The translations under genes and the position numbers were made by a program. DNA of 15,626 nucleotides from Halobacteriales archaeon (GTDB taxonomy: Archaea > Halobacteriota > Halobacteria > Halobacteriales > SKSH01). Position 1 is the stretch's first letter. The number at the start of each line of letters is the position of its first letter. The notes below the pieces were generated by a model, which saw only the letters and a program-made list of their open reading frames with translations, had not been told where the DNA came from and searched no databases. The stretch lies in assembly GCA_007118075.1 (NCBI GenBank), contig SKSH01000138.1, positions 1 through 15,626 on the forward strand, read 5' to 3'. This document shows, in pieces, positions 1 through 7,165 of the stretch.

Positions 1-2
1 AT

Positions 3-1481
3 GGCGTCATCCCAGCTGATGGCAACGGACTCCTCACCGGTTATGGCCGACTTGCCGGGGATCAACAGGCCATCGGTGAACGTGTCGAAGGCATCGAAGC
101 GGCGATCAGCCCGTTCGAACTTGGAGGCATACCAACTTCCGATGATGATGCCATCGAGCTGGTGACGGCTGCCCTCTCACGATACGTGGAGTTCTGCCTT
201 GATTTCGGGATATCAACCAACGCTCTGCAAAGGGCGATGGCCGGCATCCATGATGTCGAACCAGATGGCAAACATACCCTGTTGATGGTAGATCAACTTC
301 CATGGCAATCAACCCTTGAAATCGCGGTAGCGTCTGCTACTGAGACACTTACCATCGTACAACCAATCGCCACCACCGGTGCCATGAGAACCGCCTGGAG
401 ACTCGATCAGGATGGCCTCATTCGCTGGGTGAACGATCGCCTGGAGACTGGTCAGGTCGATACGAGCAGCGTAATTCCGATTGAACAACTTGACGGATCG
501 GGAGGTGGTGGATCGTTCCGCAGGCTCGAATCTGATACACTCACGACGAGACTTGATCCAGCTCGATGTATCGCAGATGGCTGGTCGGTCTCATCAACAG
601 ATCCGGCGAGCACGGCCATAGAACTCGCTGCAAACATCCTTCAAGATCACGAGCCGACAGATCGGGGAATCAGTGTGTCCGATCCAGCAGCGCTCTGTAT
701 CGTCACCCCAAACAAGGAGGCTGCCAGACGCGTAGCTAGGTTGGCGAAAGATCGTTCACTCCCGATGATCAGATCTGGGCCGATCGACATTTTTCTCACC
801 AGACTTGCAATCCTCTCCCTCGCGTGGCTTCGAATCCTCGAGGGAGTCAATGCCGATCGCGGTTGGGCGGTCGTACTGGAGGAAACAGGGTGCAGTGCCG
901 GCGATCTCCAGGCTTGGCTCGCGGCAGAGGAACGTCCCGCAGTGTTTGCCTCGATCAAAAGTGATCTCGCGTCGTTGACTGATGGTCCGTCGGTGGTAGC
1001 TGCGGTGGCTGACCGATATCATGTTGACGAGCGGGTTACGCGTGCGCTTCTCACCGCAATCGATATCGATGGACCGATGGTATCGAAAGCAGCCGTTCTC
1101 GCTCGACTCTCGACAGCGATCCATCAAGGGATGGAATTGCAACTTCGACCCACACAACAGGGATCGATACGTGTACGGTCCAGTCCTCCGCCTGAGCCCA
1201 CCTCCGTGGTCCTCTACCTCGATGTGCCAAATCGGATCGAAACACCCCTAATTGAGTATCAACCGCCACTCGGGGTGTATCGAACCAGGGAGATCATCAC
1301 ACACCATGGGTACGACATCGAGCAATCCAATCCAGCCTGGCTGTCAATGCAACCCCTCCGAATGACCGAACGTGAACGTCGACGCTTGCAAGCGCTAACA
1401 GCCTGGCAGCAGGCCACCGGTGACGCGATAATCATCGGAGAACAACCGGTCCTGACCGGACAGCTTTCACCGCTTCAATAG
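3..1481 (+). CDS. UvrD/Rep-like superfamily 1 helicase-related protein, motor motifs degenerate (5' end outside window)
   Basis: The frame is open from base 3 to a TAG at 1479-1481, giving at least 492 residues, so the true start lies to the left. A GTG at 162 is in frame, but coding sequence continues upstream of it without a break. The order of segments recalls the second half of a UvrD/Rep helicase. A beta strand ending in VDQLPWQ (residues 96-102 of the visible part) sits where the DExQ Walker B box would be. Further on, around bases 690-835, a segment containing IVTPNKEAARRVARLAK, then SLPMIRSGPIDIF and SLAWLRIL, resembles the helicase motif IV region with its '(G)IPYRV..FF....DLLAYLRLL' pattern. 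The expected acidic DE pair, the GDxxQxIY box and the K(S)KGLE box are not recognisable, so ATPase activity looks doubtful. The stop is 9 bases from that of the convergent TFB gene. The coding call is firm. The family is inferred from pattern resemblance only, and the N-terminal Walker A region cannot be seen. Confidence 0.6.
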   Translation, partial: GVIPADGNGLLTGYGRLAGDQQAIGERVEGIEAAISPFELGGIPTSDDDAIELVTAALSRYVEFCLDFGISTNALQRAMAGIHDVEPDGKHTLLMVDQLPWQSTLEIAVASATETLTIVQPIATTGAMRTAWRLDQDGLIRWVNDRLETGQVDTSSVIPIEQLDGSGGGGSFRRLESDTLTTRLDPARCIADGWSVSSTDPASTAIELAANILQDHEPTDRGISVSDPAALCIVTPNKEAARRVARLAKDRSLPMIRSGPIDIFLTRLAILSLAWLRILEGVNADRGWAVVLEETGCSAGDLQAWLAAEERPAVFASIKSDLASLTDGPSVVAAVADRYHVDERVTRALLTAIDIDGPMVSKAAVLARLSTAIHQGMELQLRPTQQGSIRVRSSPPPEPTSVVLYLDVPNRIETPLIEYQPPLGVYRTREIITHHGYDIEQSNPAWLSMQPLRMTERERRRLQALTAWQQATGDAIIIGEQPVLTGQLSPLQ

Positions 1482-1490
1482 CTCAAGAGG

Positions 1491-2390
1491 TCAATCGACA
1501 GGGAACGAAGTATCATCGATTTCATCGAGTAGTGCTGAGACTCCACGAAGCGTGACCGGTGAAACCTCTGCGACATCAGCCACCTCTCGTTGACTCACTT
1601 TGATATCGAGCTCGGTGGCAGCGTGGTAGAGACATGCCCCAGCAACCCCACCGGGCTTCCTACCGGCTGCAAGACCTTCCTCCATTAACTGACCGGCGTA
1701 CCGCCTGGCGGTGTGTTCAACCGAACCAGGGACCTCGAGTTCGGTGGCCAATCGTGGGAGATACTCGCGGGGATCGATCGGGAGGATGGGAAGGCCGAGA
1801 TCACGATTGAGTGCATCGTAAGCCACGCCAAATTCCCCGTCATCCGCCCTCGCAACCTCGATGACCTCGAACCTGGTACGGCCGATACCACTGATCCGAC
1901 AGACAGCATACACCGATGCAGCAGCGAATCCCTCGATCGACCTACCCTTGAGAAGTTCTGCATCCTGTGCACGCTTGAACACGACACATGCCTCTTCCCG
2001 AACCGACATGGGCAGATCCAGTGCACTGCAGATCCGACGAATCTCCGTGTAAGCGTAGACCCGATTCCGTTCCGCCTTCGAACGTATCTGTGCTCGATTA
2101 TGCTCACGTTTCATCCGGACAAGTTGAGCTGATGCACCGCCTCCTCCATCGGCACCAGAAGCATAGCCAATCTCCGTAGAAAGTCCCCGATCGTGTCGCG
2201 CACGTGTCAACGGTGCCCCGGTCCGCCTTCGACGGCGTCGTTCGCGTAGGGAACCACGCCACTCCGGTCCCCGGTCAAGACGATCGATTCCGGTGATGAG
2301 TCCACAACTCGAGCAGACCTCCTCCGCTTCTTCACTAATAATCCTCGCCCCACATTCCGGACAGCCCCGTGCGTTGTCTGAGATAGACAT
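1491..2390 (-). CDS. tfb: Transcription initiation factor IIB (TFB) paralogue
   Basis: TFB binds the TBP-TATA complex and recruits the archaeal RNA polymerase. The 299-residue product has the full domain order. An N-terminal zinc ribbon has CPEC at 10-13 and CSSC at 26-29. A B-reader/linker follows, with the conserved GPEWR (41-45), GAPLT (58-62) and HDRGLSTEIG (66-75). Two cyclin repeats lie at roughly 106-195 and 203-290. The first carries GRSIEGFAAASVYAVCR (149-165). The second ends in a helix-turn-helix-like stretch (about 267-283, VSQREVADVAEVSPVTL), which in the family contacts the BRE. The ATG at 2390 places the zinc ribbon at the usual distance from the N-terminus. Unusual features are a run of six arginines at 51-56, a glycine-rich linker (81-85) and a length slightly below the roughly 320 residues typical of haloarchaeal TFBs. 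Haloarchaea usually carry several TFBs and this looks like a divergent one. I see no convincing TATA box at the standard distance, so its promoter is unclear. Confidence 0.93.
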   Translation of the reverse strand: MSISDNARGCPECGARIISEEAEEVCSSCGLITGIDRLDRGPEWRGSLRERRRRRRTGAPLTRARHDRGLSTEIGYASGADGGGGASAQLVRMKREHNRAQIRSKAERNRVYAYTEIRRICSALDLPMSVREEACVVFKRAQDAELLKGRSIEGFAAASVYAVCRISGIGRTRFEVIEVARADDGEFGVAYDALNRDLGLPILPIDPREYLPRLATELEVPGSVEHTARRYAGQLMEEGLAAGRKPGGVAGACLYHAATELDIKVSQREVADVAEVSPVTLRGVSALLDEIDDTSFPVD

Positions 2391-2491
2391 GGCGATATGC
2401 CATTATCGACCGATCCCACTTCAATCTATGTCAAGTAACTAACATTACAACAATATGCGACACTACTGCGAATAACTAGAGAGCGTGTAGT

Positions 2492-2917
2492 TCACTTGAG
2501 ATGTTGATTGATCGCCTCACCGATGGCCTCCAAATCATCATCATCGAGGTCAGGTCGACGACCTGCAACCGCATGTATGGGCCGACCTCCATCTCCCTCG
2601 AAACGAGGGACAATATGCACATGTGAATGGGAGATCTCCTGGCCAGCGGCGGATCCATTGTTGATCCCGATATTCGTCGCGTCGGCGTCAACTGCAGCCT
2701 CGATCGCTGGAACCAACTCGGTGACCGCGCTCCACAGCGCTATTGCTGTTGATTCAGGGCACTCTTGAAGTCGTTCATGGTGTTCACGAGGAACAACGAG
2801 GGTGTGCCCGTTTGCCAACGGATTAACGTCGAGAAACGCGATGACATCTTCAGCTTCGTACACCCGGTGACTTGGCAACTCGTCTGCTGCGATCTGACAG
2901 AAAATGCACTCGCCCAT
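2492..2917 (-). CDS. HIT-family (histidine triad) nucleotide hydrolase
   Basis: This is a HINT/HIT-type protein of 141 residues. The family hydrolyses or transfers nucleoside phosphoramidates and related nucleotide conjugates in the cytoplasm. It opens with the typical MGECIFCQIA: a CxxC at 4-7 that with downstream histidines can bind zinc in this branch. Then come NPLANGHTLVVPREH (32-46) and the catalytic triad motif HSHVHIVP at 97-104 (H97, H99, H101). The C-terminus is acidic (DLDDDD, 123-128). The frame runs open upstream to 3157, but that extension is Arg/Pro-rich, lies antisense over the start of ileS, and has no family resemblance, so the ATG at 2917 is chosen. The stop is about 100 bases from the TFB start on the same strand. 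Upstream it diverges from ileS with 92 bases between start codons. A weak box (ACTTTCAAG on the minus strand, 2942-2950) lies about 29 bases upstream. The exact substrate cannot be read from sequence. Confidence 0.93.
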   Translation of the reverse strand: MGECIFCQIAADELPSHRVYEAEDVIAFLDVNPLANGHTLVVPREHHERLQECPESTAIALWSAVTELVPAIEAAVDADATNIGINNGSAAGQEISHSHVHIVPRFEGDGGRPIHAVAGRRPDLDDDDLEAIGEAINQHLK

Positions 2918-2981
2918 GAGGTCAGTAACGAGGGCATCGTGCTTGAAAGTTAACCGATGCCGCAGGAATAACCGAGGCGAC

Positions 2982-2987
2982 TTTATT
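2982..2987 (+). promoter_or_regulatory. TATA box of ileS
   Basis: TTTATT is centred about 25 bases before the ATG at 3010. In haloarchaea a box at this distance places the transcription start at or next to the start codon, giving a leaderless mRNA. This supports ATG 3010 over the TTG at 2986, which would overlap the box itself. Confidence 0.65.
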
Positions 2988-3009
2988 GGCGGAGGCACAC
3001 CAAACCTCC

Positions 3010-6000
3010 ATGACTGACCTCGAGGACGTGGCCGACGAATATGACCCAGATCGGGTCGAGAAGGCTGTCTTCGAGCAGTGGGAGGCGACCGATGCCTACC
3101 GCCGCACGAAGGAACATCGAGCAGATGGCGAACAGTTCTTTTTCGTCGATGGGCCACCGTACACCTCCGGAGCGGCCCATATGGGCACCACCTGGAATAA
3201 GACGCTCAAGGACGCCTATATCCGGTTTTTGAGAATGCAGGGGTATGCAGTCAGTGATCGACCGGGGTTCGATATGCACGGTCTCCCCATCGAGACGAGG
3301 GTCGAGGGACAACTTGGATTCGAGAACAAACAAGACATCGAATCATTCGGAGAACAAGCCTTTATCGAGGCATGTAAGGATTATGCAGAGGAACAACTCG
3401 AAGGGCTTGAGTCCGATTTTAAGGATTTTGGGGTCTGGATGGATTGGGAGCGTCCGTACAAGACCATCGATCCTACCTATATGGAGGCTGCCTGGTGGGG
3501 ATTCGCTCAGGCGGCTGAACGGGGACTCGTGGAGAAGGGGAAACGGTCGATTTCGCAATGTCCCCGGTGTGAGACGGCTATCGCGAAGAACGAAGTCGAG
3601 TATGAGGATGTGGAAGATCCATCAATCTATGTCAAGTTCGAGCTCATCGACCGTGAGGGATCATTGCTCATCTGGACGACCACCCCCTGGACCATCCCGT
3701 CGAACGCGTTCATCGCCGTCGACGACGAACTTACCTATCACGGGGTTCGAGCTGAACGAGCCGGTGAGAGCGAGGTATTGTACGTTGCAGAACCCTGTGT
3801 CGAGCACGTGCTCAAAGCTGGCCGATACGAGGATTATGAGATCATCGAGGAACTGACCGGCAAGGAACTGATAGGCTGGAGATATGAACATCCACTCGCT
3901 GAGGAGGTACCAGACCATCCCGATCACGAGGGTGCCAAGCAGGTCTATGCGGCTGACTATGTCGAGGCTGACCGGACTGGGCTCGTCCATTCAGCACCAG
4001 GACACGGTGAGGAGGACTTCCTCCGTGGAAGCGAACTCGGGTTTCCGATATTCTGCCCAGTTGGCGATGATGGCCGCTTCACCGAAGCTGGCGGGAAGTA
4101 TGCCGGTGCATTCGTCAAGGAGGCTGACAAGTCGATCATCGAGGACCTCGATGCGAACGATGCACTGCTCGCATCAGAGACGGTAGACCACAGTTATGGG
4201 CACTGTTGGCGGTGTGATACTGGCATCATCCAGATCGTCACCGACCAGTGGTTCATCACCATCACCGACGTGAAGGATGAACTGCTCGACAACATCGAGG
4301 ACAGCGAGTGGTACCCTCCATGGGCCAGGGACAATCGTTTCCGTGACTTCGTCGAGGATGCTCCCGATTGGAACATCTCACGTCAGCGATACTGGGGGAC
4401 ACCACTACCCATCTGGACACCAGAGGGAAGCGAAGATGATAGCGACATAATCGTCATCGCTACCCGTGAGGAACTGGCCGAACGAGTCGACCAGGAGATC
4501 GATCCCCAAACAGTCGACTTACACAAGGATACGGTTGATACGCTCACCATCACCGAGAACGGGACGACCTATACTCGCGTACCTGACGTCTTTGACGTCT
4601 GGCTCGATTCATCTGTGGCCACGTGGGGTACGCTTGATTACCCTGGTGAGACCGAACGCTTCGATGAGCTATGGCCAGCCGACCTCATCATCGAGGCACA
4701 CGATCAGACACGTGGATGGTTCTGGTCACAACTCGGCATGGGGACCGCTGCGCTCGGTGAAATCCCCTATCGGAAGGTGCTCATGCATGGTCACGCACTG
4801 ATGCCAGACGGGCGTGCCATGTCCAAGTCACGCGATATCCTCATCGACCCTCATGAGGCGATCGATCGGCACGGTCGTGACATCATGCGGCTCTTCCTGC
4901 TATCCAAAACAGCACAGGGCGATGACATGCGATTCTCCTGGGACGGCATGAAGCGGAGGGAGAATCATCTACGGACCCTCTGGAATGTCTTCCAGTTCCC
5001 ATTGCCCTACATGCAACTCGACAGGATCGATCCAGGCGAAACCAATCTCAAGGATGTCGATGAAGACCTCGAACTCATCGACGAATGGATTCTTGCCAGG
5101 CTCCAGACAACGGTGGATGAGATTAACACAGCGATGGGAATATTCAGACAGGACCGTGCGATCGAGCTATTGCTCGATTTCGTCGTAGAGGATGTCTCTA
5201 GATTCTATGTCCAGACTGTGCGTGAACGCTTATGGAACGACGATCCGGCAGACCGGTCAAAGCTCGCAGCATACACAACCCTTTGCCATGTGCTTGAACA
5301 GGTGACGATCCTCCTCGCTCCCTTCGCCCCGTTCATCAGCGAACGCATCTACAGTATCGTCGCCCACGATCCGCATCTGACGGTTCACATGGCTGATTGG
5401 CCAGAACCAGAGGAATACTGGGAGGATCACCGACTCGAGGAGAATATCGACATCATCCGAGCGGTCGAGGAGGCAGGCGCAAACGCCAGACAGACGGCAG
5501 GTCGACCAAGGCGCTGGCCGATCCAGCGAGTGGTGGTCGCTGGTGGAGATGAACGTACGATCGAGGCCATCGATCACCACCGGGCACTCCTCAAAGAGCG
5601 GCTCAACGTACGTGATATCGAGCTCATCACAGACGAGACTGAATGGGAGGAACTCCGGTACAGTGCCGATGCTGATATGTCGAAACTCGGGCCGAAATTC
5701 GGTGGCATGGCTGAGACGGTGATGCATGCGTTGAACGATGCCAGAGTCGAGGAACCAACAATCGACGCTCTTGAATCTGCCGTCTCAGACACGATCGGTG
5801 ATACGATCGAGCTCGATGCGAATATGGTGACATTCGTTACAGAAACCCCCGAGGGGATCACTGGTGGATCCTTCGCCGTCGATGGTGAAGAGCGAGGGGT
5901 CGTTTACATCGACGCGACCCTCACCGAGGAGCTCGAAAGTGAGGGGTATGCCCGAGAACTCATCAGACGCATCCAAGAGATGCGAAAGGAACTCGACCTT

Positions 6001-6192
6001 GAAGTAGATACCCGAATTCAGGTCGAGTTCACGGTCGAAGACGACCGAGTCGACCAGCTCATCGAACCCCACCTCGACTTCATCGGCCAAGAGGTCCGCG
6101 CAATCGATTTCGGATCTGTCTCAAACGGGTTGAGACGTGATTGGGAGGTTGAGGAGACTACGTTCGATATCGCCATAGAGCCCGAAGATTAG
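3010..6192 (+). CDS. ileS: Isoleucine--tRNA ligase (archaeal/eukaryotic-like type)
   Basis: This class I synthetase charges tRNA-Ile with isoleucine and edits mischarged valine. From ATG 3010 it has 1060 residues, a normal length for the archaeal type. The HIGH box appears as PPYTSGAAHMGT (HMGT at 57-60). CPRC at 184-187 and CWRC at 399-402 are cysteine pairs typical of the group. The CP1 editing domain begins near TTTPWTIPSN (223-232). NISRQRYWGTPLPIW (455-469) and WLDSS (531-535) are conserved catalytic-core segments. The KMSKS loop reads AMSKS, with MSKS at 604-607. The anticodon-binding and C-terminal domains follow and are strongly acidic. The frame could start eight codons earlier at a TTG (2986), but the ATG fits the family N-terminus (YDPDRVEK shortly after the start) and the TATA box spacing. 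Its TAG (6190-6192) overlaps the TAA of the convergent prs gene. It diverges from the HIT gene and appears monocistronic. Confidence 0.98.
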   Translation: MTDLEDVADEYDPDRVEKAVFEQWEATDAYRRTKEHRADGEQFFFVDGPPYTSGAAHMGTTWNKTLKDAYIRFLRMQGYAVSDRPGFDMHGLPIETRVEGQLGFENKQDIESFGEQAFIEACKDYAEEQLEGLESDFKDFGVWMDWERPYKTIDPTYMEAAWWGFAQAAERGLVEKGKRSISQCPRCETAIAKNEVEYEDVEDPSIYVKFELIDREGSLLIWTTTPWTIPSNAFIAVDDELTYHGVRAERAGESEVLYVAEPCVEHVLKAGRYEDYEIIEELTGKELIGWRYEHPLAEEVPDHPDHEGAKQVYAADYVEADRTGLVHSAPGHGEEDFLRGSELGFPIFCPVGDDGRFTEAGGKYAGAFVKEADKSIIEDLDANDALLASETVDHSYGHCWRCDTGIIQIVTDQWFITITDVKDELLDNIEDSEWYPPWARDNRFRDFVEDAPDWNISRQRYWGTPLPIWTPEGSEDDSDIIVIATREELAERVDQEIDPQTVDLHKDTVDTLTITENGTTYTRVPDVFDVWLDSSVATWGTLDYPGETERFDELWPADLIIEAHDQTRGWFWSQLGMGTAALGEIPYRKVLMHGHALMPDGRAMSKSRDILIDPHEAIDRHGRDIMRLFLLSKTAQGDDMRFSWDGMKRRENHLRTLWNVFQFPLPYMQLDRIDPGETNLKDVDEDLELIDEWILARLQTTVDEINTAMGIFRQDRAIELLLDFVVEDVSRFYVQTVRERLWNDDPADRSKLAAYTTLCHVLEQVTILLAPFAPFISERIYSIVAHDPHLTVHMADWPEPEEYWEDHRLEENIDIIRAVEEAGANARQTAGRPRRWPIQRVVVAGGDERTIEAIDHHRALLKERLNVRDIELITDETEWEELRYSADADMSKLGPKFGGMAETVMHALNDARVEEPTIDALESAVSDTIGDTIELDANMVTFVTETPEGITGGSFAVDGEERGVVYIDATLTEELESEGYARELIRRIQEMRKELDLEVDTRIQVEFTVEDDRVDQLIEPHLDFIGQEVRAIDFGSVSNGLRRDWEVEETTFDIAIEPED

Positions 6193-7082
6193 AGTTCCGC
6201 AGCGATCGTCGACGCCACCGAAACCTGCGACACCGGTCGTTCGATGGTGTCAGTTGCAACAATCCGGTCGATTCCTGCTCGAGCCAATCGGGTGAACGCC
6301 CCACCGATGAACAAGGGATGGACACATGCTGCGGTTACCGAGGTGGCACCGTGGTCGAGTAGTTGTGAAGCAGCCGTAGCCATGGTTCCGCCGGTCGAAA
6401 CCTCATCATCCACGAGAATCACCTCATGGCCATCCACGTCCGTATCGGTGAGCGAGATCTCGACGGTCGTATCATCAATCCGCTTTTTCTCGAGGAAATC
6501 AATCTCACCGTAACCGATCGCATCTCGGAGTGAAACGGCGAGGGATTTGGCCCCCTCATCCGGTGCGATGATGATCGGAGAGTCGGCATCGAGAGGCAGT
6601 CCATCAGCGAGTGCAGCTACCGCTGAGACAGAAGCGGTGTCGGCAGTGCTGTAATCAAGTACGGCGTCCTCGTGGGGATCGACCGTGATGAACCGATCTG
6701 TGTTGACCGTCAGTGCCTTGATGACCGCTCGTGCTGAAACGGGTTGGCCTGGATGGTGAGCGACATCCTGACGTGCGTACCCAAGATATGGCACGACAGT
6801 CACTATAGACGGTGCCCCAGCCTCTCTGGCTAGATCTTGTAGCTGGATGACTTCGAGATGTGCCTGATCACTAATCGTCGAACAGACAATCACTACCCGT
6901 TCATCGATCGTGAACGAGGTTGCATCCACCACCACATTCGTTGGGAGAAGATCGTCGCGATCGACCTCAACGATGAGCTCACCGTCGGCGAACCGTCGGT
7001 AAGTGAGAGGAAGTACCTCCTCCTCAAGCTGATCCGCAAGTGAATGGGCGAGATGTTGGTTCGCCGAGCCGCTTAAGATCAT
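6189..7082 (-). CDS. prs: Ribose-phosphate pyrophosphokinase (PRPP synthetase)
   Basis: The enzyme makes PRPP from ribose 5-phosphate and ATP, feeding purine, pyrimidine, histidine and tryptophan synthesis in the cytoplasm. The 297-residue product begins MILSGSANQHLA, the normal family start. Visible motifs are FADGE (31-35), PYLGYARQD (98-106, with the RQD contact), GQPVSARA (112-119), DPHEDAV (135-141), APDEGA (173-178), the flexible catalytic loop around FLEKKR (196-201), and the PRPP-binding loop VDDEVSTGGTM (224-234). The frame extends upstream to 7193, but those 37 residues run into the promoter region and over the start of the divergent mutase gene, so ATG 7082 is used. Compared with the haloarchaeal form I remember, there seem to be about 15 extra residues near 41-60, and a Val follows RQD where a basic residue is usual. 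The stop interlocks with that of ileS. Confidence 0.95.
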   Translation of the reverse strand: MILSGSANQHLAHSLADQLEEEVLPLTYRRFADGELIVEVDRDDLLPTNVVVDATSFTIDERVVIVCSTISDQAHLEVIQLQDLAREAGAPSIVTVVPYLGYARQDVAHHPGQPVSARAVIKALTVNTDRFITVDPHEDAVLDYSTADTASVSAVAALADGLPLDADSPIIIAPDEGAKSLAVSLRDAIGYGEIDFLEKKRIDDTTVEISLTDTDVDGHEVILVDDEVSTGGTMATAASQLLDHGATSVTAACVHPLFIGGAFTRLARAGIDRIVATDTIERPVSQVSVASTIAAEL

Positions 7083-7103
7083 ATTTCGGCCATCGGTCGT
7101 GGC

Positions 7104-7119
7104 GGTAAACCCATTTTCG
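7104..7119 (-). promoter_or_regulatory. BRE and TATA box of prs
   Basis: On the minus strand, CGAAAATGGG is followed directly by TTTACC (plus-strand 7104-7109), centred about 25 bases before the prs ATG at 7082. A purine- and A-rich BRE ahead of a TTTA box is the normal haloarchaeal order and predicts a leaderless transcript. Confidence 0.6.
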
Positions 7120-7137
7120 GTCGGTTGACGGAATCCA

Positions 7138-7143
7138 TTTAGC
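7138..7143 (+). promoter_or_regulatory. TATA-like box of the phosphohexomutase gene
   Basis: TTTAGC is centred about 25 bases before the ATG at 7166, again consistent with a leaderless mRNA. It shares the 83-base divergent spacer with the prs promoter. The match to the box is only fair. Confidence 0.45.
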
Positions 7144-7165
7144 CACGCCCGGTTGATGCAGCAAC

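Noticed and set aside
2391..2491. A small gene or riboswitch in the spacer between TFB and HIT
   Set aside because: The spacer is about 100 bases and AT-richer, with no reading frame and no structure beyond tiny repeats. It is adequately explained by the HIT transcript end and the TFB promoter.
2542..2566. Inverted repeat CAGGTC-GAC-GACCTG as an operator
   Set aside because: It lies within the HIT coding sequence far from any start and is explained by the Arg-Pro-Asp-Leu-Asp codons.
2918..3157. N-terminal extension of the HIT protein (80 extra residues in frame)
   Set aside because: It is Arg/Pro-rich, lacks acidic character, runs antisense over the ileS start, and the family begins at the MGECIFC methionine.
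5257..5727. 156-codon open frame antisense to ileS
   Set aside because: Composition is rich in Cys, His and Arg, unlike haloarchaeal proteins, and it lies wholly opposite a strongly supported gene. It is a shadow frame, as are similar frames at 756-1157, 1713-2132 and 13560-13916.
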